From positions 1,488,001 to 1,552,000 of the forward strand of contig JARGXX010000117.1 in the NCBI GenBank assembly GCA_030374765.1: a stretch of DNA of 64,000 nucleotides, in the 5' to 3' direction. Position numbers and translations under genes: made by a program. The notes under the pieces are model-generated. The model did not search any database and was not told where the DNA came from. It saw nothing but the letters and a program-made list of their open reading frames with translations. This document shows positions 1 through 9,934 of this stretch, piece by piece; within the stretch, counting starts at the first letter, position 1; each line of letters opens with the position of its first letter. This DNA is from Agarophyton chilense (taxonomy: Eukaryota; Rhodophyta; Florideophyceae; Gracilariales; Gracilariaceae).

Positions 1-2640
1 TCGTCGGAAAATAAAGCCTGGGATGGTCATGGTTTGAGCAAGATGAAGGATAAGGAAAGGTATGGAGCGAGAAAGGTAACCGAAGAACTGCGAAGTTTGT
101 TTTGTTCTTATAACTAGGAACCTCTGGAATGATTGGACAAGAACGAGTACGACTGGTTAACTCGTACTTGGAGCTGTACGTTTTAGCGCTTCGCCAGTAG
201 AGATGCTCCAAAATGAGGGTGCTATACGATGGGCTATTTGTTCTTTTCAGCTCAATTTTTTAGCGCACCGCTAGTCTAGCTCTTAACAAGTGTGGATTTA
301 CTGTGAATCCACGCGTGAAGGACGGGTGGCACCATATAATTGGTCAAAGAAAACGTTTGACTTTTGCACAGAAAGAGTAGTATCTTTTTTATATGCTGAC
401 TGTAATGGGAATCTTGTCCGAATAAAGCTGATTGACTAGAAAAAACCGTAGAGCGCGGAATTTGAGACTACTGGATGGGTTGAAGAGAAATGTAGAGGTA
501 GAATGATTAGAGTAAGATGGAGTTAAATGGTTAACCAGCGCATCTTCAAAGGCTTCCGCACCTCCTTCTTTATTGAAGCAGTCCAGAAACACACAGAGAA
601 AGATACAATTCGCTTGATCAGGGCGTTGTCATTCGACGCGACCTGTCAGTATAAATACTGTAGCTCCTATGCGCTCTCGGCGTCTCTTCGAGCCTACGCC
701 TCCCCAATTTGCCTTTGTCGTATCGAAAAAAAAAGGACAGACAGTTTCAGCAATTGAATAATTACAACCTACATGACCCCTTTCATTCGCCACCACCCTG
801 CCAATTCCCCAAAGGGTCATCAGACGAAGTGGTGTAGACTGGTTGAGTGCCGTGCCCTCTTCCCTACCGTCTCCTCGGAGAGGATGTTGACCAAAAGGGA
901 ATGCGCAGTTATAGAGGCATCAAATCCCCGCAATATTGTGAATTGGACCACCATCAACGCATTTCATAATATGGAATTCTGCTTTGGTGCCCAGGCCAAT
1001 CAATTTTTAGCGTAGCCTTGCACTGCATTTCAACCTGTAACCCACCAATTACAGCACATTGCGATCTCTCACACCACCTCGGCACCCTACCCTAAACATG
1101 TCCCAAGAAGAACAAGGTTCTGTTTTCCGAACGATCAGTACCCCACCGCAGCATAAACGCGTAAAAGCAAACAGATTTTTTTATCCAAAAACTACGACAT
1201 GGCTTTTAATGAAGCCACTTCAACGCTTACAATGAAAACACGACGCACAGTATGGAAAAATGGAAAGTGGCCTGATATCTGTCAACTAGCTAAGTATGCT
1301 TTTTATAGATTTTTATTTACTGTACGCGATTCTTGAAAAACTCAAAATATTCGTTCAAGCTCTTTCCCATTCACACTCTTTCACGCTCGTTCACGCTCTT
1401 TCACGCTTGTTAAGAACAGCCCTTCCAGAAATGCTAAAACACACGTGTAAGAAGTGCCAGCAGGGTCTGCACTTTGTTTAACACTGCTAGCATCGAAAAC
1501 CATAATGGCACTTAAACAAAAGTAATCATAGTTGTTATATATTTTGGTCAGTAGAGGGCTTACGCAAGCGCACTTTTCTTTGCATGACAAGCGAATTTGA
1601 CTAATAGAGCTACACCTACAAAGCCACTTTCCGACTCACCTTTCTCCTTAACAGCCAATTACGCAAAACCCACATGAGTCAGCCCTGAAAAGAAGTGCCT
1701 TCCCTCAAAGAGGTCAGCAACGGAGAGATCCATGCAAGAAAAGTACTACGGTATCGCAAAATCAATCCGGCGCAAACCAAGAAAAGTTCGCTTTATGTAC
1801 AAAGCCCTGCTTCTTGATACAGAGAGACACATTTTCTTTTACAGTCGATGCTGATAAATTCGCGCACAAAAAAGCGTTTTTCTCATTTCAATGCGTTCCA
1901 AAAATATATTCTCAACCTGCTTCAATATCAAGCTCTTTACTGAGAAGGAATATTTGTCTCAATTCCGCTTCCAGTTGCATGAAATTCAACGCGTGTGCTA
2001 GCCAACAGGTTGTGTAGCAGAGAAGACACATCGTAACAGGTACTGTTGTGTCCCCTTTAGAGCTACTTCCATTCCAATATATCACAACGCCTACCCTTTA
2101 TTGTGGTATAAATCAAAACGGGAGCGAGCGGAGATGAGACCTAACGGTTTTAGAGAAAACGCGAAAGGCTCGACCTTAGAGAATTGGATTGAGAATGCTT
2201 GTAAAGTGTAGCAGAACTATTCACTGAAGGAGGCAACAGGAACGGCGGGCGTACTGAGACCACGTTTGTAGACGGTGATGCACAACGCAAGAGGGTTCGG
2301 GAAAATGTAAGGACACTGGAATTTCCTTTATGGTCGACTGTAGAACCCGAAAGGAGTAAAAGTAGTCTAGTAGGTTCTTTTCTTTACAATAGTGACAGGG
2401 GTGGCCATGATTGGTGAAGATATATATCTCACCAGCCACCCGGCCTACGGTGGCGCTCCTCGCCACGTGGCCACGAAGAGGTGCACTTGAGATGCGCCTC
2501 CCGATTTAGTTACTCTTCTCTAAATAATACTGAATTAGCGAAAAAGCTAAGCTATTTGCTAACTAAAACCACTGTAGTACACGGCGCATGCAGGCAACCA
2601 TCCAGGTCCACCACGTAGCATAACCACCCCATCGGTGTAG
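1..2640. other. Region without recognisable genes
   Basis: All reading frames are short (80 codons or fewer) and their translations show no domain, membrane segment or motif I recognise. I see no tRNA, no LTR ends and no long inverted repeats. The only clear structure is a 10-bp tandem repeat near 1.4 kb. It is probably intergenic or very old transposon-derived DNA lying to the left of the Harbinger remnant. Confidence 0.5.
1371..1410. repeat. Four-copy 10-bp tandem repeat (TCACGCTCTT type)
   Basis: Four consecutive 10-bp units begin at 1371, 1381, 1391 and 1401. Each reads TCAC(A/G)CT followed by CTT, CGT, CTT or TGT. It is a short imperfect minisatellite with no obvious coding or regulatory meaning. 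Confidence 0.8.
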
Positions 2641-2649
2641 CTCACAATA

Positions 2650-3440
2650 CTATATGCATGTCGGAAAAACATGAAGACCACTTTCGGGATGCGCGCTTTT
2701 GCTCTTTGTGGAGTTTTTTGAAAGGTGGTGCTCAGTTCTCCTGAGCTTAAACAAGCGTTTGTTACAGAGCTTCCGCGGCGGTCTCATTTGAAGAAGGGTA
2801 GCTATGTATGCGCGAGCTATGCATGAGAAGGGAACGCCTTTCGAAAATTGTGTAGGCTTTTTTGACTGCACTAAGATTCAAGTGAGCCGTCCCGGAGGTG
2901 TTGGAGTGATCCAACGCGCATGTTATTCCGGCTATAAGCGCTTGCACTGCCTTATCTACCAAACTTTTCCTACCCCACACGGTTCGGTATTCCATATGTA
3001 CGCCCCGGAGGTAGGGTGCCGCCACGTAATGACGCTGTATCAAGAGAGTTCAATAGAGGTATCGTTGCGGAACCTCTTTTCACAGAACGGATGACAGTTC
3101 TACGTACAGAGAGATGCTGCTTAAGTTTTAAGGCCTCGGCTGCAGGTTGCATTCGGCAGGGTGTGTGCGAGGCTTACGCAGCAGGCGTACAACACGGCTA
3201 TGCGCTCTTTATAAGAAGCAGTTGAGTAGACTTATGAGGATGCTAAGCAGTTTTGGTGCTTTCAAAACTTCAAACGCCAGTTGAAGGTGCTCCAAACTCC
3301 ATTATCGGTGTTAGACAAGTATTCCGCGTGGCTGAAGAACATCAAGACGTGCATGATCTACGGTAGCCAAATTGTTTCTTACTTCAAGTGCCTCCCGCCT
3401 TTCCAAATCGAATACCTCAACTCTACGTGAATATGAATTG
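2650..3440 (+). pseudogene. PIF/Harbinger (HARBI1-like, DDE_4) transposase remnant
   Basis: This is a broken cut-and-paste transposase. The clearest frame, 2804-3094, carries the family signature: an ARAMHEKGTPFENC segment, then GFFDCTKI (canonical GFxDGTxI, first catalytic Asp at 2864-2866), then RPGG, QRACYSGYKRLHCL and a PEVGCRHVMTLY block. The second catalytic Asp normally follows RH in this block; here it is Val (residue 75 of the frame). The same frame continues past several stop codons (first TGA at 3092-3094) with recognisable C-terminal text, including QVAFGRVCARLTQQAYNTAM and an EAVE that would hold the third catalytic acid. The intact family protein is about 350-450 aa, and the N-terminal half is hardly visible. 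The stops and the lost Asp show it is inactive. It lies convergent with its partner ORF at 3.6-4.26 kb, the usual Harbinger arrangement. I did not identify terminal inverted repeats. Confidence 0.85.
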
Positions 3441-3589
3441 AAAGCCTTCCCGTCCTTCCGAGGGCGGCAACCCGTCCAGGGCGCTTGGGACTCAAAGTGC
3501 GCCACGCACCGTCGCACATCGCACCATCACGCTAAGTTGGATGGTCTGGTAAGGGCGGGAAAGCGAGCACGCATTCACTGGTGCTTCTT

Positions 3590-4260
3590 TCTTAAGGCAG
3601 CCAGAACTGATATCAAGTGTCTACGCTCAGCAAGCAACTCACGGCGGTCTTTGCGATTCATTCTCGCGCGATCAACCTCCAAATCTATAAGACAGTCATC
3701 CAGAGCTATACGGCGCGGTTCCTGTTCCTGAACTCGTTGCTGCCGTTCAACGTCTCATCCGACTTTTCTTTGCTTGAAAGCGAAACGATTTTCCTCTAGC
3801 TTCAAGCCCTTGCACTCGGCCTCCCTCCGCGCCTCAACGTGCTGTATAATAAGATCGCCTTGGTTTTCGCTAGAGTCGACAACCACATGCGAACTGCGCT
3901 TTATTTTCTTGAAGCACGCTTTGTTCACATCTCTTCTGAGCGTTCCGTGCACGCGTCAGCTTAATTTGTGCCAACGTCTTCGACATCGTGCTTCCCTAGC
4001 GCCTTCTCGCGTATCGCTTTCCCGGCTTCCAAAAGACGCTTGTCCAACTCCGTGCGTTCATCCATCTTTTTCTTTCGTTGCTCTTTGTACTCATCGACCG
4101 CCAGGGTGACGTATAAAAGAAGCGTTTGACGCTTGCTGCGCTTTTCGCCTATGCCAGAAGCAATGATATTTTGCCTCACGGCGAGATGGTTATCGCCTAT
4201 AATTCTTTTGAAGCGGACTTTGAGTTTCTCCAACGAGGATTCGCCGACGATATTGAAAGC
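3590..4260 (-). pseudogene. Harbinger partner protein (Myb/SANT-associated type) C-terminal remnant
   Basis: The minus strand at 4233-3961 reads as a charged, helix-forming protein. It begins EKLKVRFKRIIGDNHL and contains a VDEYKEQRKKKMDERTELDKRLLEAGKAIREKAL stretch typed here only by its key features: dense Lys/Glu/Arg and heptad-like Leu spacing. Homologous-looking coiled-coil text continues in other frames to about 3590, including an RRELLAER segment, so the gene is frameshifted as well as truncated. PIF/Harbinger elements commonly encode a second, Myb/SANT-like DNA-binding protein that helps the transposase reach the nucleus and bind the ends. The position and convergent orientation next to the transposase remnant support that identity. 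The N-terminal Myb/SANT domain itself is not recognisable, so the assignment rests on context and C-terminal style. Confidence 0.6.
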
Positions 4261-4261
4261 G

Positions 4262-4780
4262 CTTGGCGGGCACGATGAAAAAATATGGAAAAGTCTTCTT
4301 CAAAACGTTATTTCAATGCTCCATGGGGAGCTGTTTGGGCGTCAAAAGCGACAACAGTCTTGAACAATATGGTTTCAAAGGCCGTGGAGAAGCGCGTATG
4401 AACACACACACGAACGACAGGTGCCGAAACCTAGCACTCGATAGCGTACTTCAAAAGGCAGTCCGCGGGCGTAGTTCTTAGTAAACCCCGACAGAGATTC
4501 CTCTTCACATGTCATGGAACCCATGCTACCATCAATATAACCCGCCCTTTACTCGTCCACTACACATTTCAAACCTCTTATCGCACACCAATTCACACCA
4601 GCATCAATTTCTTCTTTCGCTTCTACCCCCCGTTTTAATCTCTTCTATGCTACTCACCAAACATCACACCACGGAGCCTGAACGCCTTCGGACCAACGCT
4701 ACAAGCGTCGAAAAGATCAAGGCATCGATCTTCATGTTGTAGAACACCTGCTTACTCTAGTTCATCTAACCGAAACAGAC
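4262..4780. other. Spacer between Harbinger and copia remnants
   Basis: No gene is supported here. Reading frames are short, and the stretch around 4.5-4.7 kb is rich in C and A on the plus strand, like the copia remnant that follows. It may hold the decayed 5' LTR or leader of that element, but I could not identify LTR ends or a primer-binding site. Confidence 0.4.
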
Positions 4781-4834
4781 AATTCCCACCCAAAAGACAC
4801 TACGCAACGAAAATCCTCAATCTACATCGAAAAA

Positions 4835-5680
4835 AAGTTTCACGTACTGAAATTGGATGGAAACAACCCTCCGTTTTGGAAAATGGCCTTGAAATCCAAC
4901 CCGTCTACTATTGGTACTCTTCACCATCTTCACACTAATTCGAGCCCCCCGGCCGATCCTGCTCTATTGAATCAATTCAACAAGAAGAAAAACACATCAC
5001 GGGCTGTCATTACTTCTACAACTCCTTCGAACATACCCAACCTGCTCAGTATTGGAACGGATCCGACTCCTGAAGAACTGTTAACAGCCATCATAGATCA
5101 CCTACGCACAAACACGAAAAACGATCAATAATATGTGAAATCCAAAGCTGAGATTTTTCGCCTCACTTCAAGCATTTCTGTTCAAGCCTACGTTGAAAAG
5201 CATCTTTTCTTACGCGTACGAATGATTTCTGCCTATACCTCAAGTTAATGGACGAGTCCACTTCCGCAGAATTTCTAATTGACGGTCTGCAATTCAACCA
5301 GGACACCATCGAACTCGGCCGTCAACTCCTGGCTTTCAACTCGCCCACCATCAAAGATTTTCTCCACAATTACAATTTCATCCAGTGGTATAAAATGATA
5401 ACCCCATCTCAACTACGTTATAAATTATATCTGAGGTGTACAAACTTCCCTGCACGACAACCCTATCACCAAAAAGCTACAGCACCACGCCGAGCAGCTC
5501 AAGTGTCGAATGCATTAATCCAGAGACCGAGACATGCTTGAAACCAACAGAAATTTAGACCCTGCTCTTTCCAACAAAACAGTATGAGATTTTTACTTAA
5601 TTACACACACGAACAATGCCGATACAACGGACACCCTAAATTCAACTGCCCTTCCGTTGGTATCAAGCCTGGGCTGCCCG
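4835..5680 (+). pseudogene. copia gag region (UBN2-type) with zinc knuckle
   Basis: The segment starting near 4850 reads KLDGNNPPFWKMALKSN followed by GTLHHLH, the classic opening of copia gag (LDGxNYxxWKxxM). Later text contains a PTPEELLTAIIDHLR helix and, near 5.61 kb, a CRYNGHPKFNCP zinc-knuckle-like motif that would bind nucleic acid. It is a fossil. It precedes the protease-like and integrase regions of the same element. Confidence 0.75.
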
Positions 5681-5823
5681 CACCCCGTGCACACGATGTC
5701 GTTGCTGCAGCACCAAACGCAGAACCCTCCTAAGCACACGCCGATCTACCTCCACTCGATCCCTTTCCCCCCCTTCACTATGCGTATGCTGCATATCCCC
5801 CGACCAACGAACAAGAGGAGCCA

Positions 5824-6270
5824 GTGTTAATTAACCAAATCAACAACAACGCCGAGGGTATGTTCATCCTCTACTCCGCCGGGAAAAATACTTCTATAAG
5901 TGCAAACCCTCCATCTCTACCCAAAGAGCACCAAAAGGTTTCCACACTAACGACGACGAACCATACAACCCTCTGCATACACGCCGGTCGCATACAGATC
6001 CCGCCGCACCCTAACCACGAACCACTCCGCGTACACTGCGTCGCAACCAATTCGTTACACTCCAACCTCTTTTCTGTCTGTGACACAGCCCGTCAGTTTG
6101 GAGCCGTCCTGTTGATTACACACCACGGCTATACACTCAATCTACACCACCCTCTCAAAACGATACTCATTTTAATTACTCCTTGGCGTAAATATGATTA
6201 CATTTTACACTCAAACCCAACCTCCACCACCAACCGGGCTCTGGGAGCCAGCACCATGACTCCCAAATAG
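5824..6270 (+). pseudogene. copia protease-like region
   Basis: The translated text begins near a LYSAG motif, where an active copia protease would have a (D/S)SGA-type active site. It later has a NSLHSNLFSVCDTARQFGAVLLI stretch whose key features, NL-S--- followed by G and a hydrophobic run, match the end of copia proteases. It lies between gag and integrase as expected. The homology is weak and the region is not functional. Confidence 0.5.
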
Positions 6271-6654
6271 TACAACCCCATCAACCACAAACCCAAACAA
6301 AAGACCATCCCTAAACCACCCACACCCATCTTTTGACAAACCCCTGCCCTCCCTTTCATATCTCAAACAAGTCTCAAGCCTGTCCCGCATCTCTACAAAA
6401 TCCAGCCAAACAAAAATCAACCACTCGTGAGTCGCACCACACACACCTTTTTCCATGGGCACCTCATACTGGAACAAATCAACCTTACCAAACTCCAGCC
6501 CATGGCCAAAGCCAACGCCCTCCCAATACTATCAGAGCCTTCCATAACCCACCTTCTAACTAACGTGCTCAACTTGCCTGTCCGCGAAATAGACACCCCG
6601 CGCTCACACAGCCACCCATCACGACTACCCAATCGGCTCCTATATCGGCAGCGA

Positions 6655-7262
6655 CACCTGTGGACCATCCAAACCCCCCGTCCTGCAAAGGCAACGTCCA
6701 GTTTGAAACATATATTGACGCCCACAGCCGGTTTCTCATCGCCTTTTACATACCAGATCGTTTAACGGTCGAGCCCACCACTCCATTAACCATGCAATTC
6801 ATCGGAAACCAACATAATCGAAAGCCGAACATCCACCGCATGGACGACGCCAAAGAATTTCAAAGTACCAAAATGAACACCTTCTACAACCTTTACAGAA
6901 TAAACCACCTCTCAAACACCCCACACCAGCCGTAAGAAAGATCAATGGCCGAACATATTAGTCGAACAATCTTCACCGCTACTCGTGCTGCTTTAAACCA
7001 CTCACAACTCCACGATTCTTTCAGGTAAGACGTTATGAAGGATGTCATTTTTAAATAAAACATTACAATCCAACACACCACCTGCAAGTGCCCCTTTCAC
7101 TCTCGGTACAATCAATTACCTAAACTATCGAGATTATTCGCCTTCGGTACACTTCGAAGAATCCCAATCTACCAGCACAAGAAAAGAGAATTCTAGCGCG
7201 AGCCGATCCTGCACGCTTTATGCACAACATATCACCCACACATATAATCGTTCTCAACCTTC
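6655..7262 (+). pseudogene. copia integrase core and downstream segment
   Basis: The core reads FETYIDAHSRFLIAFYIPDR with the first catalytic Asp in the D-x-(H/Y)-SR context. It is followed by IHRMDDAKEF (second Asp, with the D(N/D)xxEF pattern). NGRAEHISRTIFTATRAAL follows near 6.95 kb, with the Glu of the Nx(Q/R)AE motif. After it comes text typical of the copia integrase C-terminus, ending with ARADPARFMHNI near 7.2 kb. The element is then cut at the A LTR. This is the strongest evidence that the element belongs to copia and not gypsy. Confidence 0.8.
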
Positions 7263-7703
7263 TGTGAAGGAGCGGTGACAACGGTAGAGCCCTGTAAGCC
7301 GCCGGACCCTGAAGGATCTTGCAGATGACACGTGGACGGGTCGACCTCAAGTGGACTCATGTAGATTATCAATATAATTAGTGTAATAGATTAACACTAC
7401 AGTGCCAGGGAGATCTCAGCGCCTCGCCAGTACTATTTACTTGGCTCGAGTGACGTTTCTCCCTTAGAGTACGTTAGGCACCGTTAGGATACTAAATGAC
7501 CCCCTTTGAAATAATAGTTCCACCCTTTGGTCTTCAAGCCATCGTTTCCGTAGCTCCAACCTGTAGGACTACGCAGTAAACGCCAGACCATTGCATCAAG
7601 TACTCTGGTAGTGCCACCGTCAAGGATTCGAACCCTAGGACCCGCTCTACCACGCTATAGCCGGTGGAGACCCGTATGCTGACCCAACAGTCATTGCGTT
7701 ACA
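7263..7703 (+). repeat. 5' LTR of element A
   Basis: The LTR starts TGTGAAGGAGC and ends CATTGCGTTACA, giving TG...CA ends with a short TGTRA/TTACA inversion. The start was set by comparison with element B: homology between the two runs from this TG to the PBS and stops at both flanks, where copia (left of A) and the E integrase (beyond B) begin. Length is 441 bp. The A and B LTRs look about 80% identical by eye. The LTR contains an antisense tRNA-like block at 7611-7672. Confidence 0.85.
7611..7672 (-). other. tRNA-like block (D arm plus T arm, no anticodon arm) inside the LTR
   Basis: Read on the minus strand, the block has CCACCG near its start and CGGTGG near its end, which can pair like an acceptor stem. 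Between them lie GTGGTAGAGC (D-arm/A-box-like) and GGTTCGAATCC (T-arm/B-box). Only about six bases separate the D-arm-like and T-arm-like parts, so the anticodon arm is absent. The matching block is in B's LTR. It is not a functional tRNA gene. It may be a captured tRNA fragment or a Pol III-type A/B-box pair running antisense to the element. Confidence 0.6.
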
Positions 7704-7706
7704 TTT

Positions 7707-7724
7707 TGGTCTCCCGACTTAGAA
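7707..7724 (+). promoter_or_regulatory. Primer-binding site of element A
   Basis: It lies three bases after the LTR end and starts TGG, as expected for pairing with a tRNA CCA end. The 18-base site TGGTCTCCCGACTTAGAA is nearly the same as those after the 5' LTRs of B and C. I could not assign the tRNA. Confidence 0.75.
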
Positions 7725-7739
7725 ACCTTTGGAATAATT

Positions 7740-9890
7740 GAACGGACCACTGGAACGAATAATTATCCTGATTTTAATCTTTGGTTTAATTCCCCAACGG
7801 ACCAGAAGTACAGAAGCAACCGCCATTATGGATGCAGGAAACACACCCAACCGGCCAGACCATAGGACTCCTACGGCAGGACGAAGTGCGACAACAACGC
7901 CGGCGATGTCGGCTGACCCTCAGGTTGATACCACTAGCGACCGCAGGAGCACGAGGAGCCACCCGCGAGAAGTACTGATCCCATTGGATAACCCTGAAAA
8001 GATTCGCCGAGAACCCACGGTGGCAGCGCGTTTACGAGAACGCCTCACCGGGGCCACCTCTAGGCCAGGGACACCTCAAGGAGAAACCCCCCAGGCCGAA
8101 GGAATTCGAGAAAACGTGCCCGCAGGGCTTGCCAACCTTCTCTGGCCCCGTCTCCGTGAGCTTTGCTCAGCCCACGTGGATTCCATCATGGACGTGCCAC
8201 TCGCTACGGCGATCGCTGACCACAGGGATTACTTCATCGCGCGAATCGTCCCTAAGGTATTGGAGTCTGACTTATTCATAGACTCCCTCTTACAGGCCGT
8301 TCAAGAAGCAGTCACCCGCCAGGCAGGTTATTTGGACCCTAGGACCACCCCACCATAAATCAACCATCCGGTCTCCATATGGCAACCCCCTACCGAACAC
8401 CCAGGAGCGGCGGAATTATCCGCCCCTCGCCGGGAACACTATCAGTAAAACCCCATGGTAGCACAATCTAGGAGCAGAAGAGAAGCTCCGCGTCTAGATG
8501 AGAGACAGTTTGCCCATCAGGAGAATCCAAGGAAGGGACAAGCGAGGAGCAGAAGAGAAGCTCCGTGTCTAGAAGAGAGACGGCTGGCCCCACCCGACAG
8601 ATTACATGAGGTACGGCGACCTCAGGGCTCCATCGGATCTGATAGAGAGATCGATCCTTTAGGTCCGTAATCCGCTGGAAAGAAGAAGGAAGTGGCAAGA
8701 GATGAGATCATTCGGACACGAGTGATTCCGAATCGGCCTCAACCGAAACGACCGACTCGGAAGTGAATAAAGCTGCCGTTCGAGGCCTCAAACCATTGAA
8801 AAAACCAACGAACTTTTCCTTAAGGTTCTATACTCCCGGAATTACCGGCTGGCCGACAGGTCCGCGAAATATTCTGGATCGGTGGCTCGCAGGATCGCCA
8901 AATGGGCAAAACGGATGCAACTAACCATTACGGACAAGTTCTCGGGTTCCGATCCCATTACTGTCTTTAGATCTTTCAGTTTGTTCCGTACGGCCTGCGA
9001 TCAGAATGGTGTCCACGAGGGCGCCGCTCCGTACGTTTTCAAATTCTCCCTTACAGGACAGGCGCGTGACCGAGTGGTTTCGAAGATATCTGGAAAACTG
9101 ACCTCGTAGATGCTCAAGACCGTGAGCTCCTCAGGTCATACCCTCAAATTGTTCATTACCTCTTGGAAACTTATGCCACGGATGAATTTATAATGGATGC
9201 CTACCAGGGAGTAATATCCTTGAGGCAGAGCTCAAACTTGACCGAGTCGGCTTTTGCAGACGACTTATGGAAGAAGGCTTACCGATGTAAAAACGTGTTC
9301 TCCGAAGGACAGCTTAAACGTCACTTCATCACGGGATTGCTCCGTGCCATTCAGACACATGTGCGCAATTACCACACGGAAAACCCGCAATACTCCTTCC
9401 AAAGGCTCCTTTCCTACGCCGAGATAAACCCAACCACGCCCATTTGATTAGCTCCACGGAGTCGGACATGGATGCTTCACTCATTCATACCGATTCCAAG
9501 GAACTATAGTGAGAACTGGACCACCCACACCTAAGTATTCTCTCTTTCCGCCCCGCAAGGACGTTTTTGTTCGCTCCCCACGGGCCTGCTTCCTCTGCCT
9601 GTCACTGACCCAACCTTGTGACTGTACGAGGTATCTGCCTGAGGGCGCACGTAAAACCCTCCTCGCCCTAAGGGAAGAGAATTACCGGGTGCTGAGATCC
9701 GAAGGAATGTATAACAGGGCACATCAACGAACCACAGGTACCCCTGGAAGCTCACGCTATGCCACGCCTCCGGACACTCCGATCAAAGCCCCACAGGTCC
9801 ACGCCATTGTAGATCCTATGGAAGACACCGTGGAAGAACCTTATCCTCAAGAAGAAACGGAAACCCCATCGGAAAATTCCTAGAGGTACG
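7740..9890 (+). pseudogene. gag region of element A
   Basis: This is the structural-protein region. The N-terminal part is rich in Pro, Thr and Arg, with a plausible ATG at 7828. A globular part near 8.1-8.35 kb reads NLLWPRLRELCSAHVDSIMD, and a capsid-like part around 8.88-9.45 kb includes a FRSFSLFRTACDQNGVHEGA stretch and QLKRHFITGLL. A Cys-rich segment near 9.57-9.64 kb (CFLCLSLTQPCDCTRYLPEGA) sits where a nucleic-acid-binding knuckle would be. The same protein text occurs in B and, more decayed, in E. It is a fossil with several breaks. Confidence 0.75.
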
Positions 9891-9934
9891 ACTCGAGGCA
9901 AATCCCCCCCCCTTTAAGCCCCTGCCTCAACCAA

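Larger units (their letters stand above)
4780..7262 (+). mobile_element. Ty1/copia retrotransposon fossil, 3' part missing
   Basis: A heavily decayed copia element (dozens of breaks) is visible in the order gag, protease-like region, integrase. The order integrase before reverse transcriptase is the copia arrangement, and the sequence ends inside the segment just after integrase, before any reverse transcriptase. It stops at 7262, exactly one base before the TGTGAAGG start of the gypsy LTR of element A. This shows that A inserted into, or was recombined onto, the copia copy. The missing reverse transcriptase and 3' LTR do not reappear on the far side of the A/B block. No 5' LTR was recognised. 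The decay implies it is old, certainly older than A. Confidence 0.8.
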
